A DNA stretch of 44,596 nucleotides from contig JAAZXC010000009.1 of the NCBI GenBank assembly GCA_014240365.1, forward strand, positions 1 to 44,596, given 5' to 3'. Shown here one piece after another: positions 8,749-17,140 of this stretch. The position numbers and the translations under genes are program-made. This stretch comes from Acidimicrobiales bacterium. Lineage in GTDB: Bacteria; Actinomycetota; Acidimicrobiia; Acidimicrobiales; MedAcidi-G1. Each line of letters opens with the position of its first letter. Position 1 is the stretch's first letter. Below the pieces are notes generated by a model. It did not search any database and was not told the DNA's origin. It saw nothing but the letters and a program-made list of their open reading frames with translations.

Positions 8749-9684
8749 TCAACCGGCCCTCACCACGGCGGAGGCGACGATCAGGTCCCAGGCGGCCAGT
8801 CCGACTGACTTGAACAGGGTGACCTCGTCCTCTGATGCCCGACCGGCGGCGCCGCTGCAGAGTTCTGCCAGGTCGCCGACGACGTGGTCGAACGACCATT
8901 TGCCGTCTGCGGCCGGGACCATCAGGTCGCCGGCTTCGGCTGCTGCTGCATGGCGGTTGTCCACGAATACCGAAGCGAGGTTGACCAGGTCGGAGTCGAC
9001 CTCGCGGCGTGCCACCGAGTAGGAACCGACCAGTCCCACGTGGGCGCCCGGCCGCACGGCTCCGGTGGGGACGACCGGGGTGGTCGACGAGGTGCAGCCG
9101 CACACGATGTCGCAGCCGGCGGTCTCCTGTGGGTCGGCGGCGACCAGGGCACGACCACCGGCCAGGTCGACCACCTCCGGGTCGGTGACGAAGGCCGCTG
9201 AGGATTGCGGGGTCCGGCCGGCCACGAGGATCCGCGTGATGCCCGGGCGCACCACCAGCATCGCCTCGACGTGTCCCCGGGCCTGCACGCCGGTGCCGAA
9301 TATCCCCAGCGTGGAGGCGTCGGGACGGGCCACCAGGTCGGCCGCCAGGGCTGAGGCGGCCGGGGTGCGCAGGGTGGTGAGTGCAGATCCATCCAGGGTG
9401 GCGGTCGGAACACCGGTCTCCCGATCGCAGTAGAGGTAGAAGCCGTGGATCAACGGCAGGTCCCGATCCCGGTTGCCCGAGATGACGTTGACGATCTTCA
9501 CCCCGATCCCGGCAGGTGACACCGCCGGCATCATGAGGAAGTCGTCGGTCGGGCCCAGGGAGACCTGGGTGCGGGGGTGGAGGTCGCCCAACAGCAGCGA
9601 TCCCGTCCGGAGCGCCTCTATGCACGCCGGCATGTCCACGATTGACCGGATGGCCGCAGCGTCGAAGTGGGGGAGTCCGTTCAT
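8749..9684 (-). CDS. Ornithine cyclodeaminase/mu-crystallin family protein
   Basis: This 311-residue protein has the two-part fold of the family. Near the start is the conserved Lys in GVKIVNV (K63), then the substrate-binding Arg in TTLRTPAASA, then a Rossmann segment GIFGTGVQARGH for NAD(P)H. I start at the ATG at 9684 because it is preceded by GAGG with good spacing and lies 10 nt after the stop of the racemase gene; a start further upstream would overlap that gene. Members include ornithine cyclodeaminase, alanine dehydrogenase, tauropine-type enzymes and 1-pyrroline-2-carboxylate reductases. The immediate neighbour is a proline-racemase-family enzyme, so a reductase or cyclase acting on (hydroxy)proline-derived pyrroline carboxylate is plausible. 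That is inference from context. Confidence 0.85.
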   Translation of the reverse strand: MNGLPHFDAAAIRSIVDMPACIEALRTGSLLLGDLHPRTQVSLGPTDDFLMMPAVSPAGIGVKIVNVISGNRDRDLPLIHGFYLYCDRETGVPTATLDGSALTTLRTPAASALAADLVARPDASTLGIFGTGVQARGHVEAMLVVRPGITRILVAGRTPQSSAAFVTDPEVVDLAGGRALVAADPQETAGCDIVCGCTSSTTPVVPTGAVRPGAHVGLVGSYSVARREVDSDLVNLASVFVDNRHAAAAEAGDLMVPAADGKWSFDHVVGDLAELCSGAAGRASEDEVTLFKSVGLAAWDLIVASAVVRAG

Positions 9685-9694
9685 CAGGTGGACC

Positions 9695-10690
9695 TCATCG
9701 GAACACGAACCCCAACCCGATCGGGTCGTGGGGGTCCAGGTGGAAGGTTGTGGTGGCATGCCGGTGGGCTGAGCCCTCGACGCTGGTCACCAACCCGGCG
9801 TCGGTCACCCTGACCACCCGGGCGGTGAACATGTCGCCTGCCACACCGTGGTTGTGGAATGGGACCTCCGGAGCGATCCGGCCGTGGTGGTGGAGCAGGG
9901 CCAGCCTGGCTGAGGTGCCGGATCCGCACGGAGACCTGTCCACCTGTCCGTCGGCGAAGATCGTGACGTTGCGTTCCTGCAGTGGGTCCCCTCCGAGGGT
10001 CTCGTGGATGATCGTTCCGTACAGCCCGGAGAGACGGCCATCGGTCGGGTGGACCACCGATGGATGGTCGCCGAGGGCCGCCTTGACCTCCCGACCCAGG
10101 GCAATCAGGTCGTCGACCCGGTCGGCGGTTGCCGTCAGCCCGAGGTCGTCGATTGCCACAGAGGCGTAGAAGGCACCTCCGAACGACACGTCTGCGGTGA
10201 CGTGTCCGAAGGAGGTACCGACGCCTAGGCCGGTAGCCGACACGAATGAGGGCACGTTGGTGAAGCGCACCGAGGCCACCCGTCCGTCCACCATGCGGGC
10301 CACCGTGTGCAGGCGACCGGACGGAGCGTCCACCACCACGTCCACCTCTCCGTTCTCCGGGGCCGTGATCCGCCCTGTGTCGATGGCCCAGGTGGCGATG
10401 GCGATGGTGCCATGGCCGCAGGCGGTGGAGAACCCGTCCTTGTGGAAGAACACGATGCCAACATCGCCGCCGGGGCCATCTGGTGGCACCACCATGCCGC
10501 CGTACATGTCGGCGTGGCCACGTGGTTCGTGGCAGAGGAAGCGCCGATGGTCATCCAGGTTCGCCATTGCCCAGGAGCGCCGGTCCAGGACCGAGTCGCC
10601 CTGCATGCCACCCAGGTCCACGATCCGGAAGGGTTCGCCGGCAGTGTGGTAGTCGTCGGCGACGATCTCCTCGCCGGGGCCCAGCACCAT
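9695..10690 (-). CDS. Proline racemase / 4-hydroxyproline 2-epimerase family protein
   Basis: The 331-residue protein carries both catalytic cysteines of the two-base racemases: Cys91 in ACGHGTIA and Cys255 in DRSPCGSGTSA. In trans-3-hydroxy-L-proline dehydratases of the same fold the first Cys is replaced by Thr, so this protein looks like a racemase or epimerase. The N-terminal substrate loop DYHTAGEPFRIV is also present. I placed the start at the ATG at 10690, which gives the usual length; a GTG at 10723 follows a possible GGAG and is an alternative. It lies between paaC and the ornithine-cyclodeaminase-family gene and may act with the latter on hydroxyproline or proline. Why such a pair sits in a phenylacetate run is not clear. 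Confidence 0.87.
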   Translation of the reverse strand: MVLGPGEEIVADDYHTAGEPFRIVDLGGMQGDSVLDRRSWAMANLDDHRRFLCHEPRGHADMYGGMVVPPDGPGGDVGIVFFHKDGFSTACGHGTIAIATWAIDTGRITAPENGEVDVVVDAPSGRLHTVARMVDGRVASVRFTNVPSFVSATGLGVGTSFGHVTADVSFGGAFYASVAIDDLGLTATADRVDDLIALGREVKAALGDHPSVVHPTDGRLSGLYGTIIHETLGGDPLQERNVTIFADGQVDRSPCGSGTSARLALLHHHGRIAPEVPFHNHGVAGDMFTARVVRVTDAGLVTSVEGSAHRHATTTFHLDPHDPIGLGFVFR

Positions 10691-10728
10691 GGCGACGAAC
10701 CGTAATGCGTCGGCCGCTACCACTCCTG

Positions 10729-11487
10729 CTACCAGACGGCCGCAGGGTCGAGGTCGATGACCTCGCGCATGCGGACCAGCAGGGGGCCGAAGTCGGGGTG
10801 CCGGACGAGGCGTCCCGTGGGTGCCATCGGCTCTATCCGGTCGGGGTCGAAGTCGAAGCGGTGCCTGACCCTGTCCTTCCACTCGTCGAGCCGGGTGTCG
10901 AACGGTGCCGAGGCCACCCCGGTGGCCACCACCTCGGCTTCCCCGGCAACTGGATCGAAAATGCCGATCGCCAACGGGAGCAGGTCGGCCAGCGCCGCCT
11001 GCAGACGCTCTGCGCTGTCGGCAGCCGGAAGGAGGACGTCGAGTAGGCCGTCAGCGTGTCGACGGTGGTACCGCTCTTCGCGTTCGGCCCGGGCTGCGGC
11101 CTCGGCGAGTGGGATCAGCGACGATTGCGCCACCTGCTCCCATCGGAGCTGTTCGGCGGAGTCGTACAACCAGTGGCGGACCAGGGCGTGGGCCCAGTCG
11201 TCGGAAGCCACCTCGACGAGTTGTGCGCAACGCCAGTCGTCCGGTGAAGGCCGGAAGGCCAGTTCGTCGATCCTGAGGTCGTTGTCGACCGGGTCGCCGT
11301 CGCCGGCCACGATGGCGTACAGGGCGGCCGCATGGCCCAGTTCGTCCTGCGCAATGGAGCTGAAGGCCAGGTCCTCCTCCAGGAACGGCGCCACCCCGAT
11401 CCATTCCGTGTGCTGCTGGCCCATCAGGTGCTCGTCGTCGGCGAAGGCCAGGAGGAACTCGCGGACGGAGCTGCCAAGGCCTGTCAT
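10729..11487 (-). CDS. paaC: 1,2-phenylacetyl-CoA epoxidase, structural subunit PaaC
   Basis: PaaC is the ferritin-like partner of the catalytic subunit PaaA in the multicomponent epoxidase that converts phenylacetyl-CoA to its ring-1,2-epoxide. The 252-residue length fits. Helical ferritin-like pattern is visible in EEDLAFSSIAQDELGHA and later in EREERYHRRHADG. In known complexes PaaC does not hold a working diiron site and instead supports PaaA. The ATG overlaps the paaB stop by four bases (ATGA), so the two are translationally coupled. Confidence 0.93.
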   Translation of the reverse strand: MTGLGSSVREFLLAFADDEHLMGQQHTEWIGVAPFLEEDLAFSSIAQDELGHAAALYAIVAGDGDPVDNDLRIDELAFRPSPDDWRCAQLVEVASDDWAHALVRHWLYDSAEQLRWEQVAQSSLIPLAEAAARAEREERYHRRHADGLLDVLLPAADSAERLQAALADLLPLAIGIFDPVAGEAEVVATGVASAPFDTRLDEWKDRVRHRFDFDPDRIEPMAPTGRLVRHPDFGPLLVRMREVIDLDPAAVW

Positions 11488-11759
11488 GCACCGCCCTCCC
11501 GCGTGTTGCGGCGGTGCTCGGCAATGGCCCTGCCATCGTTGTGACGGTGGGGCTTGTCGGAGTTGGGGGCAATGAACTCCAGGTCACCGAGGATCACGTT
11601 CTCACGGTCGACCAGCCACAGGCGGTCGCCCTCGGCCCGACGTGCGTAGCTCTCGCGGGCGAGCACGAGGGCCAACTCGTCGTCGGGAGCGTCCAGGGAA
11701 CCGGCGTGTCGGAACTCGTCCCTGCCGTCCTTCTTGAGGAATACCTCGTAGCGCCGCAT
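11484..11759 (-). CDS. paaB: 1,2-phenylacetyl-CoA epoxidase subunit PaaB
   Basis: This is a 91-residue subunit of the epoxidase. It has the expected start MRRYEVFLKKDGRDEFRHAG, the central ESYARRAEGDRLWLV and the C-terminal part with HRHNDGRAIAEHRR. In the known complex PaaB bridges PaaAC units. I set the start at the ATG at 11759, with GGAG five bases upstream and the paaD stop just before it; the same frame stays open much further upstream but that part is non-coding shadow of paaD. It sits between paaD and paaC, an order unlike the E. coli ABCDE arrangement. Confidence 0.93.
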   Translation of the reverse strand: MRRYEVFLKKDGRDEFRHAGSLDAPDDELALVLARESYARRAEGDRLWLVDRENVILGDLEFIAPNSDKPHRHNDGRAIAEHRRNTREGGA

Positions 11760-11767
11760 CTGTTCTC

Positions 11768-12232
11768 CTAGGCCCGCATCACTTCGACGACCTCGGCGCA
11801 GGCCGGGCAGGTGTGGACGGCCCGGCACCGGCTGGGGCCGAACATGGACTGCTCGTGGGTGGGTGAGCCACAGCGTGGACAGGCAACGGGTCCGCGTCCG
11901 ATGCGGACCGCCACCGTGAACTCGCGGGCCATCGTCGCCCGTGCTGTTTCGGTGACCCGGTCGACCCCCCAGACAGGAGCGCCCAGCCACCGCACGTCCA
12001 CGCCTTCCACACCGTCGACGGCGTCGACGGCACGGCGCACATCGTCGGCAATCATCGAGAGTGCCGGACATCCCGAGAAGGTCGGGATCAGCCCGACCGC
12101 CACGTGGCCGTCGTGTGTGGTGTCGAGTGATTCCAGCAGGCCCAGGTCGACGATGGAGATTCCCGGATACTCGGGGTCGTCAACGGTCGCCACAGCGGCC
12201 CGGACCCGGTCGACGAGAAGGTCGGTGTTCAC
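11768..12232 (-). CDS. paaD: PaaD, MIP18-family maturation factor of the epoxidase
   Basis: The 154-residue protein has an N-terminal MIP18/DUF59 domain with DPEYPGISIVDLGLL and the conserved Cys55 in FSGCPALS. Its C-terminal zinc-ribbon-like tail has CPRC at 118-121, Cys136 and CPAC at 142-145. PaaD is needed for activity of the phenylacetyl-CoA epoxidase, probably through Fe-S or metal-site maturation. GTG start at 12232 overlaps the paaA stop (GTGA). It lies between paaA and paaB instead of after paaC. Confidence 0.92.
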   Translation of the reverse strand: MNTDLLVDRVRAAVATVDDPEYPGISIVDLGLLESLDTTHDGHVAVGLIPTFSGCPALSMIADDVRRAVDAVDGVEGVDVRWLGAPVWGVDRVTETARATMAREFTVAVRIGRGPVACPRCGSPTHEQSMFGPSRCRAVHTCPACAEVVEVMRA

Positions 12233-13167
12233 GCGGCGACCTCTGCGGGGCGGGGCGGGGCGTCGTCCAGGACCCGGCGCACCCAGTGGGTGTCCGCCCA
12301 GTTGGCCGCGGCATCGGCGATGCGTCGGGCCGAGTCGGGTCCGCCCATGGCCAGGGTCCGCTTCAGCGGTTCCCAGTCAATGGGGCCGGAGGTCCACGTT
12401 CCGGTAGCCGTGTCGTGGATGAGCCCGGGGTCAGGGACGCTGAATCCGTACGACATGAGGAGGGGGACGAACTTCTGGACCCAACGGGCACGCAGCACCT
12501 CGTTGCGTTCCGACTTGATGTGCCAGCGGAGCAGGACGTCTCCCGGCTTCGAGTCGGGGCCGAAGAGCTGGAGGGAGGGCCACCACCAGTCGTCGAGGGA
12601 CTGCTGGAACATGGTCCGCTGTATCTCGGTGCCGTTGGCGATGCGCAGCATGCGTTCCTCGCCCATTCGCATGTGGAAGCCCTCCTCGGTGATGATCCGC
12701 TTCAGGATCCGGCGGTACGGGCCATAGGAGCAGTTCTTGAAGACGGCCTGCTGGCTGGCGAGGGCAGCGGCGTCCACGAGGAACGAGATCGCCACCTGGT
12801 CCCCCCACGTCTTGGCCCGGTAGTGGAACACGTTGTGGAACTTCGACTTCCCTGCGAACAGGTCCTCGAGCATGTCCCGTCGGGTCTTGATGGCCAGGTC
12901 GGCACCCACCATGTACAGCAGGTGGGCGTGGCCTATCTCGTCCTGGGTCTTGGCCAGCACCGCCATCTTGTGGCGAAGGCCCGGGGTCCGGGGGATCCAG
13001 TCCCGCTCGGTCAGGCCACCCATCAGTTCCGAATTGGCGTGCATCTCGATGAAGGCGAACACGGCCTGTCGGTACGCGCCGGGCATGTCGTCATCCACCT
13101 CGACGATCCCACCGTCGTCCAGGAAGGCCTCGAAGTCATCCATGGTCGTCCACGTGCGCCGCATCAC
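12229..13167 (-). CDS. paaA: 1,2-phenylacetyl-CoA epoxidase, catalytic subunit PaaA
   Basis: This is the diiron oxygenase subunit, 312 residues, close to the E. coli length. Probable iron ligands are visible: Glu47 in HANSELMG, Glu77 and His80 in KTQDEIGHAH, and Glu162 and His165 in EEGFHMRMGE. It inserts one oxygen atom into the aromatic ring of phenylacetyl-CoA. The GTG at 13167 overlaps the paaZ stop (GTGA); the ATG at 13164 is an equally possible start one codon later. The reductase PaaE, which feeds electrons to this site, is not in the window and must come from elsewhere or be replaced by another ferredoxin reductase. Confidence 0.94.
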   Translation of the reverse strand: MMRRTWTTMDDFEAFLDDGGIVEVDDDMPGAYRQAVFAFIEMHANSELMGGLTERDWIPRTPGLRHKMAVLAKTQDEIGHAHLLYMVGADLAIKTRRDMLEDLFAGKSKFHNVFHYRAKTWGDQVAISFLVDAAALASQQAVFKNCSYGPYRRILKRIITEEGFHMRMGEERMLRIANGTEIQRTMFQQSLDDWWWPSLQLFGPDSKPGDVLLRWHIKSERNEVLRARWVQKFVPLLMSYGFSVPDPGLIHDTATGTWTSGPIDWEPLKRTLAMGGPDSARRIADAAANWADTHWVRRVLDDAPPRPAEVAA

Positions 13168-15215
13168 GCCACCCCGTCCGGTGCGCCGTTCATGCCGGGG
13201 CGGTTGGCGACCATCGTCAGCACGTCGTAGGCCGCAACCACCTCGTCGTCCTGGTTCACGACCTGTGCGTCCCAGGCCACCTCGCCGTAGCCCGCTCCGG
13301 CTCGCAGTGTCTTGCGCTTGGCGGTCAACCAGACGGTCAGGGTGTCACCCGGGTAGGTCGGCTTGGCGAAACGGCACCGGTCGATTCCGTAGTTGGCGAG
13401 TACGGGACCGGGGTCCGGCCATACGAACAGCCCGGCGGCCAGGGACAGCACCAGGTAGCCGTGCGCCACCCGGCCTCCGAAGATCGGGCTGGCCGCTGCC
13501 GCCTCTTCGTCCATGTGGGCGTAGAAGTGGTCGCCGGTGGACTCGGCGAACGCCTCGATGTCATCGATGCTGACGGTCCGGGACCCGGTGCGAAGTGCCG
13601 TGCCCAGCTCCAGGTCGTCGAAGTGGAGCTTGAATGGGTGGCCCCGGTCGGCGTGACGGGTGGCGCCGGGCATCCACTGGCCCACGATGCGTGTCAGCAC
13701 GTCAGGCGAGCCCTGGAAGGCCGTGGTCTGGAGGTGGTGTCGCACGCCGCGCAGGCCGCCCATCTCCTCGCCACCGCCGGCTCGCCCGGGTCCACCGTGC
13801 AGGAGCATCGGGAGAGGCGATCCGTGGCCTGTGCTTGTGGAGGCCACCGAGGCATCCACGACCTGCACCCGGCCGTGGTGGGCTGCGATGCCGAGAGCGA
13901 TTGTCGCCGCCTCGTCCGCGTCACCGCTGTAGATCGATGCCACGAGGCTGCCCTGTCCGAGCGCGGCGAGCCTCACGGCCTCGTCCGGCCCGTCGTAGGC
14001 GACGAGGGTGGCGACCGGACCGAATGCTTCCGTGGCGTGGATCACAGGCGCTTCGGAATCCGTTGCCAGGAGCAGCGTGGGCGCCAGGAATGCGCCGACC
14101 GCCGGGTCCACGTCGTGGAATGTGCAGGAGTCGACGACGACACGGGCCGCTGTCCGTAGGGCGGCAATGGCGGCGGTTGCCTCATCGCGCGCGGTGGTGC
14201 CCACCAGGGACCCCATGCCGGTGGCCTCATCGGCCGGGTCGCCGACCTTCGTTTCTGAGAGGGCGGCGGCGATTGCCTCGGCAGCCGCGTCGACGTGGAT
14301 GGCTGGAACCAGGATTCGGCGGATGGCCGTGCACTTCTGGCCTGCCTTGACCGTCATCTCCCGTGCCACCTCGCCCACGAACAGGTCGAACTCGGTCGTC
14401 CCCGGTACGGCGGCAGGCCCCAGGATCGCGGCGTTCAGCGAGTCGGCCTCGGCGTTGAAGCGGACCGATCGACCGACCAGGTTCGGGTGAGCCCTCAGGG
14501 CGGCTGCCGTGACGGCCGAGCCGGTGAAGCCGACGTGGTCCTGGCCACCCAGGTGGTCGAAGAGATCTCCGATGCTGCCGCAGACGAGTTGGAGGGCGCC
14601 CTCCGGGAGGATTCCGGATTCCACGATGCAGCGCACCATCGCCTCGGTCAGGAATGCGGTGGGAGTGGCTGGCTTGATGATGGTCGGCATGCCGGCAAGT
14701 AGTGCTGGTGCCAGCTTTTCGAGGGGCCCCCAGCAGGGGAAGTTGTAGGCGTTCACCTGTACGGCCACGCCGTGGCGGGCAGTCGCCACGTGGGCGGCAA
14801 TGAATGATCCGTCGCGGGCCAGTACCTCGGGTTCGCCCTCCAGGAGGACGTGGCCGTCCGGGAGTTCACGTCGGCCCTTCGAGGCGTAGCCGAGGAGCAC
14901 GCCGGCGCCGCCCTCGATGTCGATCCAGGAGTCGTTGCGGGTCGCCCCGGTAGCCGTCGAGAGGGCGTAGAGCCCTTCCTTCTCCGCCAGGAGGTGCTGG
15001 CCGAGGGTCTTGAGCAGGGCGGCGCGCTCGTGGAAGGTCATGGACCGCAGTGCCGGTCCGCCGACGTCGCGGGCGTAGGCGGCGGTGGCGCCGAAGTCGA
15101 TTCCGTCGCTGGACACAGTGGCGAACGGCTCTCCGGTGACGGCGTGGCGGGTGACCACGCCTTCGGCCGAAGGCGTATGCCAGGCGCCCAGAACGTGACT
15201 TTCCAGTGTGTGCAC
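13164..15215 (-). CDS. paaZ: Bifunctional oxepin-CoA hydrolase / 3-oxo-5,6-dehydrosuberyl-CoA semialdehyde dehydrogenase
   Basis: PaaZ opens the oxepin-CoA ring and oxidises the resulting aldehyde. The protein has 683 residues against 681 in E. coli. An aldehyde dehydrogenase domain fills about 1-520, with catalytic Glu256 in FNAEADSLN and Cys295 in AGQKCTAIRR, the same numbers as in E. coli PaaZ. A MaoC-like hydratase domain fills about 525-683, with the Asp562-His567 pair in GDHFYAHMDEEAAAASP. I start at the GTG at 15215, which has GGGAG five bases upstream and aligns with the E. coli N-terminus; the frame stays open for another 123 codons upstream without family similarity. It is the first gene of the minus-strand run and overlaps paaA by four bases. 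Confidence 0.95.
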   Translation of the reverse strand: MHTLESHVLGAWHTPSAEGVVTRHAVTGEPFATVSSDGIDFGATAAYARDVGGPALRSMTFHERAALLKTLGQHLLAEKEGLYALSTATGATRNDSWIDIEGGAGVLLGYASKGRRELPDGHVLLEGEPEVLARDGSFIAAHVATARHGVAVQVNAYNFPCWGPLEKLAPALLAGMPTIIKPATPTAFLTEAMVRCIVESGILPEGALQLVCGSIGDLFDHLGGQDHVGFTGSAVTAAALRAHPNLVGRSVRFNAEADSLNAAILGPAAVPGTTEFDLFVGEVAREMTVKAGQKCTAIRRILVPAIHVDAAAEAIAAALSETKVGDPADEATGMGSLVGTTARDEATAAIAALRTAARVVVDSCTFHDVDPAVGAFLAPTLLLATDSEAPVIHATEAFGPVATLVAYDGPDEAVRLAALGQGSLVASIYSGDADEAATIALGIAAHHGRVQVVDASVASTSTGHGSPLPMLLHGGPGRAGGGEEMGGLRGVRHHLQTTAFQGSPDVLTRIVGQWMPGATRHADRGHPFKLHFDDLELGTALRTGSRTVSIDDIEAFAESTGDHFYAHMDEEAAAASPIFGGRVAHGYLVLSLAAGLFVWPDPGPVLANYGIDRCRFAKPTYPGDTLTVWLTAKRKTLRAGAGYGEVAWDAQVVNQDDEVVAAYDVLTMVANRPGMNGAPDGVA

Positions 15216-15252
15216 CGATGCTCCCGTCAGCAGGGGTTTCCGCTGTCGCAAG

Positions 15253-15281
15253 ATCGTATAACCTTTGATGATATTGGACAA
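15253..15281 (-). promoter_or_regulatory. Predicted promoter of the paaZ operon
   Basis: On the minus strand TTGTCC (15281-15276) and TACGAT (15258-15253) are separated by exactly 17 bases, about 38 bases upstream of the paaZ GTG. The segment is AT-rich against the surrounding GC-rich DNA. On the plus strand TTGGAC at 15275-15280 overlaps the same -35 box and may serve the divergent operon, although no good -10 follows it. Confidence 0.5.
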
Positions 15282-15338
15282 GTCCCCACAGCGGGATACG
15301 CCGGTATTGCCCACCGGCGAGGACGTGGACGACCATGG

Positions 15339-16343
15339 ATGGCGATGCCCACCACCTCCCGGCTGCCTGCCGCCCTGTTGATGTACCCGGGATTGGAGGC
15401 GTTGGTGCTGTCCACCAGCGCCCGTGGACGTCTCGGATCGGTTGTGGACCTGGAGGCATCGGTTCCCTTCGCCACTGCGGCGGAGGTACCGGATGAGGTG
15501 GAGGTGCTGGTGACAGGTTGGGGATGCCCGGTGCTCGATGAGCAGGCCCTGGCGACCCTCCCGGCGTTGAGGCTCGTGGCACATGCTGCAGGAACCGTTC
15601 GATCGCTGGTCAGTGACTCACTCTGGGACAGGGGCATCGTCGTCACCTCGGCTGCCTCGGCCAACGCCGTTCCCGTAGCCGAGTTCACGTTCGCCGCAGT
15701 CGTCATGATCACCAAGGATGTGTTCGCCATCCGCGACCGGCACCGGGGCGTGAGGGGACGTGAGGCTGTGGTCGACCAGTCGTTGATGGGCAGCCGAGGC
15801 CGGCGCATAGGGCTGGTCGGAGCCTCGACGATCGGGAGGCTGGTCATCGAGCGACTCCGCAGCCTTGATGTCGAGGTGGTGGTTGCCGACCCCTACCTGA
15901 CCGCCACGGAGGCGATGGTGCTCGGCGTGGAGCTGGTGGACGTGGACGAGCTGCTGGCCACCTCGGACGTGGTGTCCCTGCACGCTCCGTTGCTGGCTTC
16001 CACCCGCCACATGATCGGTGTTGACCAACTGGCCACGATGCGAGACGGCGCCTGGCTCCTGAACACGGCCCGGGGGGGGCTGGTGGACACGGACGCCCTC
16101 ACCGCCGAACTCGTCTCGGGGCGGCTCAACGCCTTCGTGGACACCCCCGACCCCGAGCCTCTTCCGAGTGGATCCCCGCTCTACGACCTTCCCAACGTCA
16201 TCCTCACACCCCATATCGCCGGGGCGATGGGCAGCGAGGTATCCCGCATGGGAGACCTCGCCGTCACCGAGGTCGAGCGATTCGTGGCCGGCCTGCCACC
16301 CCTGCACGCCGTCACCCGTGACGCCCTGGACCGGATCGCGTGA
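15339..16343 (+). CDS. D-isomer-specific 2-hydroxyacid dehydrogenase family protein
   Basis: This is an NAD(P)-dependent dehydrogenase of about 334 residues. The C-terminal half shows the Rossmann entry RRIGLVGASTIGRL, the conserved Arg region LNTARGGLVDTDAL and the catalytic His in ILTPHIAGAMG. The GxGxxG glycine pattern is altered to GASTIG. Start is uncertain: ATG at 15339 and ATG at 15345 are both possible, and the frame is open well upstream across the divergent paaZ gene. It is the first of five genes joined by short overlaps. In such a route it would oxidise or reduce a 2-hydroxy/2-oxo acid; the substrate is unknown. Confidence 0.88.
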   Translation: MAMPTTSRLPAALLMYPGLEALVLSTSARGRLGSVVDLEASVPFATAAEVPDEVEVLVTGWGCPVLDEQALATLPALRLVAHAAGTVRSLVSDSLWDRGIVVTSAASANAVPVAEFTFAAVVMITKDVFAIRDRHRGVRGREAVVDQSLMGSRGRRIGLVGASTIGRLVIERLRSLDVEVVVADPYLTATEAMVLGVELVDVDELLATSDVVSLHAPLLASTRHMIGVDQLATMRDGAWLLNTARGGLVDTDALTAELVSGRLNAFVDTPDPEPLPSGSPLYDLPNVILTPHIAGAMGSEVSRMGDLAVTEVERFVAGLPPLHAVTRDALDRIA

Positions 16344-17140
16344 CCGGCGTACGGGCCGGGCTCTGCTCGATCACCTTTCGATCCCTGGACGTGGCGACCA
16401 TCATCGGCCTGGCCGTCTCGGCGGGCCTTGACGGCATCGAGTGGGGTGCCGACCTACACGTGCCGGTTGGCGACGGGCGCCACGCCGCTGACGTGGCACG
16501 CCGGAGTGCGGACGCCGGCCTGTCCTGTCCGTCCTACGGCTCCTACGTGATGGCCGGCCGGACCCCCACCGACGACGTGGTCGATGTCCTCGGGACGGCG
16601 ATGGATCTGGGAACGGACAGTGTCCGTATCTGGACACCGTTCGGAACGGGGCCGGACGCCCCGGCTGCGGACCGGTCGATCATCGCCGACGGGATACGGG
16701 AGGCCGCCGATCTGGCCGCGGAATGCGATCTGGCGATCTCGCTCGAGTTCCACCCGGGGACCCTGACCGAGACAGCGGCCTCGACACTGGACCTGCTGGC
16801 AGAAGTGGATCGGCCGAACCTGTTCACCTACTGGCAGCCCGACCCTTCCTTGGACGACACGTCGGCCCTGGAGGAACTGACCGCGGTCCGCCCGTTTCTC
16901 TCCCACCTACACGTGTTCTCCTGGGGAGCCGGATTCCACGACCGGAGGCCGCTCGCTGCCGGTGCCGGGATCTGGGAGCGGGCCCTGGGCGACGCCGGCG
17001 ACCCGGACCCCTGGACCAGCGGCGGTCGCGATCGTTACGCATTCCTTGAGTACGTCGAGGACGACGACCCGACCAACCTGCGCGACGACGCGGCGACCCT
17101 CCGGGCCTGGCTGGGCATCGAGGAGTCCACCGATGCCTGA
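16340..17140 (+). CDS. Xylose-isomerase-like TIM barrel, sugar phosphate isomerase/epimerase family
   Basis: The protein has 266 residues. The family patterns are an early DGIEWGADLHVP at the second strand, SLEFHPGTL in the metal-binding middle and LSHLHVFSWG near the end, which provide Glu and His ligands typical of AP-endonuclease-2/xylose-isomerase-like barrels. The GTG start at 16340 overlaps the previous stop (GTGA). Such proteins isomerise or epimerise sugars and keto-sugar acids, or act as dehydratases, so the product cannot be named. Position between a hydroxyacid dehydrogenase and a DUF2264 protein suggests carbohydrate or sugar-acid breakdown. Confidence 0.85.
   Translation: MTGVRAGLCSITFRSLDVATIIGLAVSAGLDGIEWGADLHVPVGDGRHAADVARRSADAGLSCPSYGSYVMAGRTPTDDVVDVLGTAMDLGTDSVRIWTPFGTGPDAPAADRSIIADGIREAADLAAECDLAISLEFHPGTLTETAASTLDLLAEVDRPNLFTYWQPDPSLDDTSALEELTAVRPFLSHLHVFSWGAGFHDRRPLAAGAGIWERALGDAGDPDPWTSGGRDRYAFLEYVEDDDPTNLRDDAATLRAWLGIEESTDA

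Noticed and set aside
9695-10690. trans-3-hydroxy-L-proline dehydratase
   Set aside because: That enzyme replaces the first catalytic Cys with Thr; here Cys is present in ACGHG.
15216-15584. N-terminal extension of PaaZ by 123 codons
   Set aside because: The extension has no similarity to the family, crosses the predicted promoter and lacks a ribosome site; the GTG at 15215 aligns exactly with the E. coli protein.
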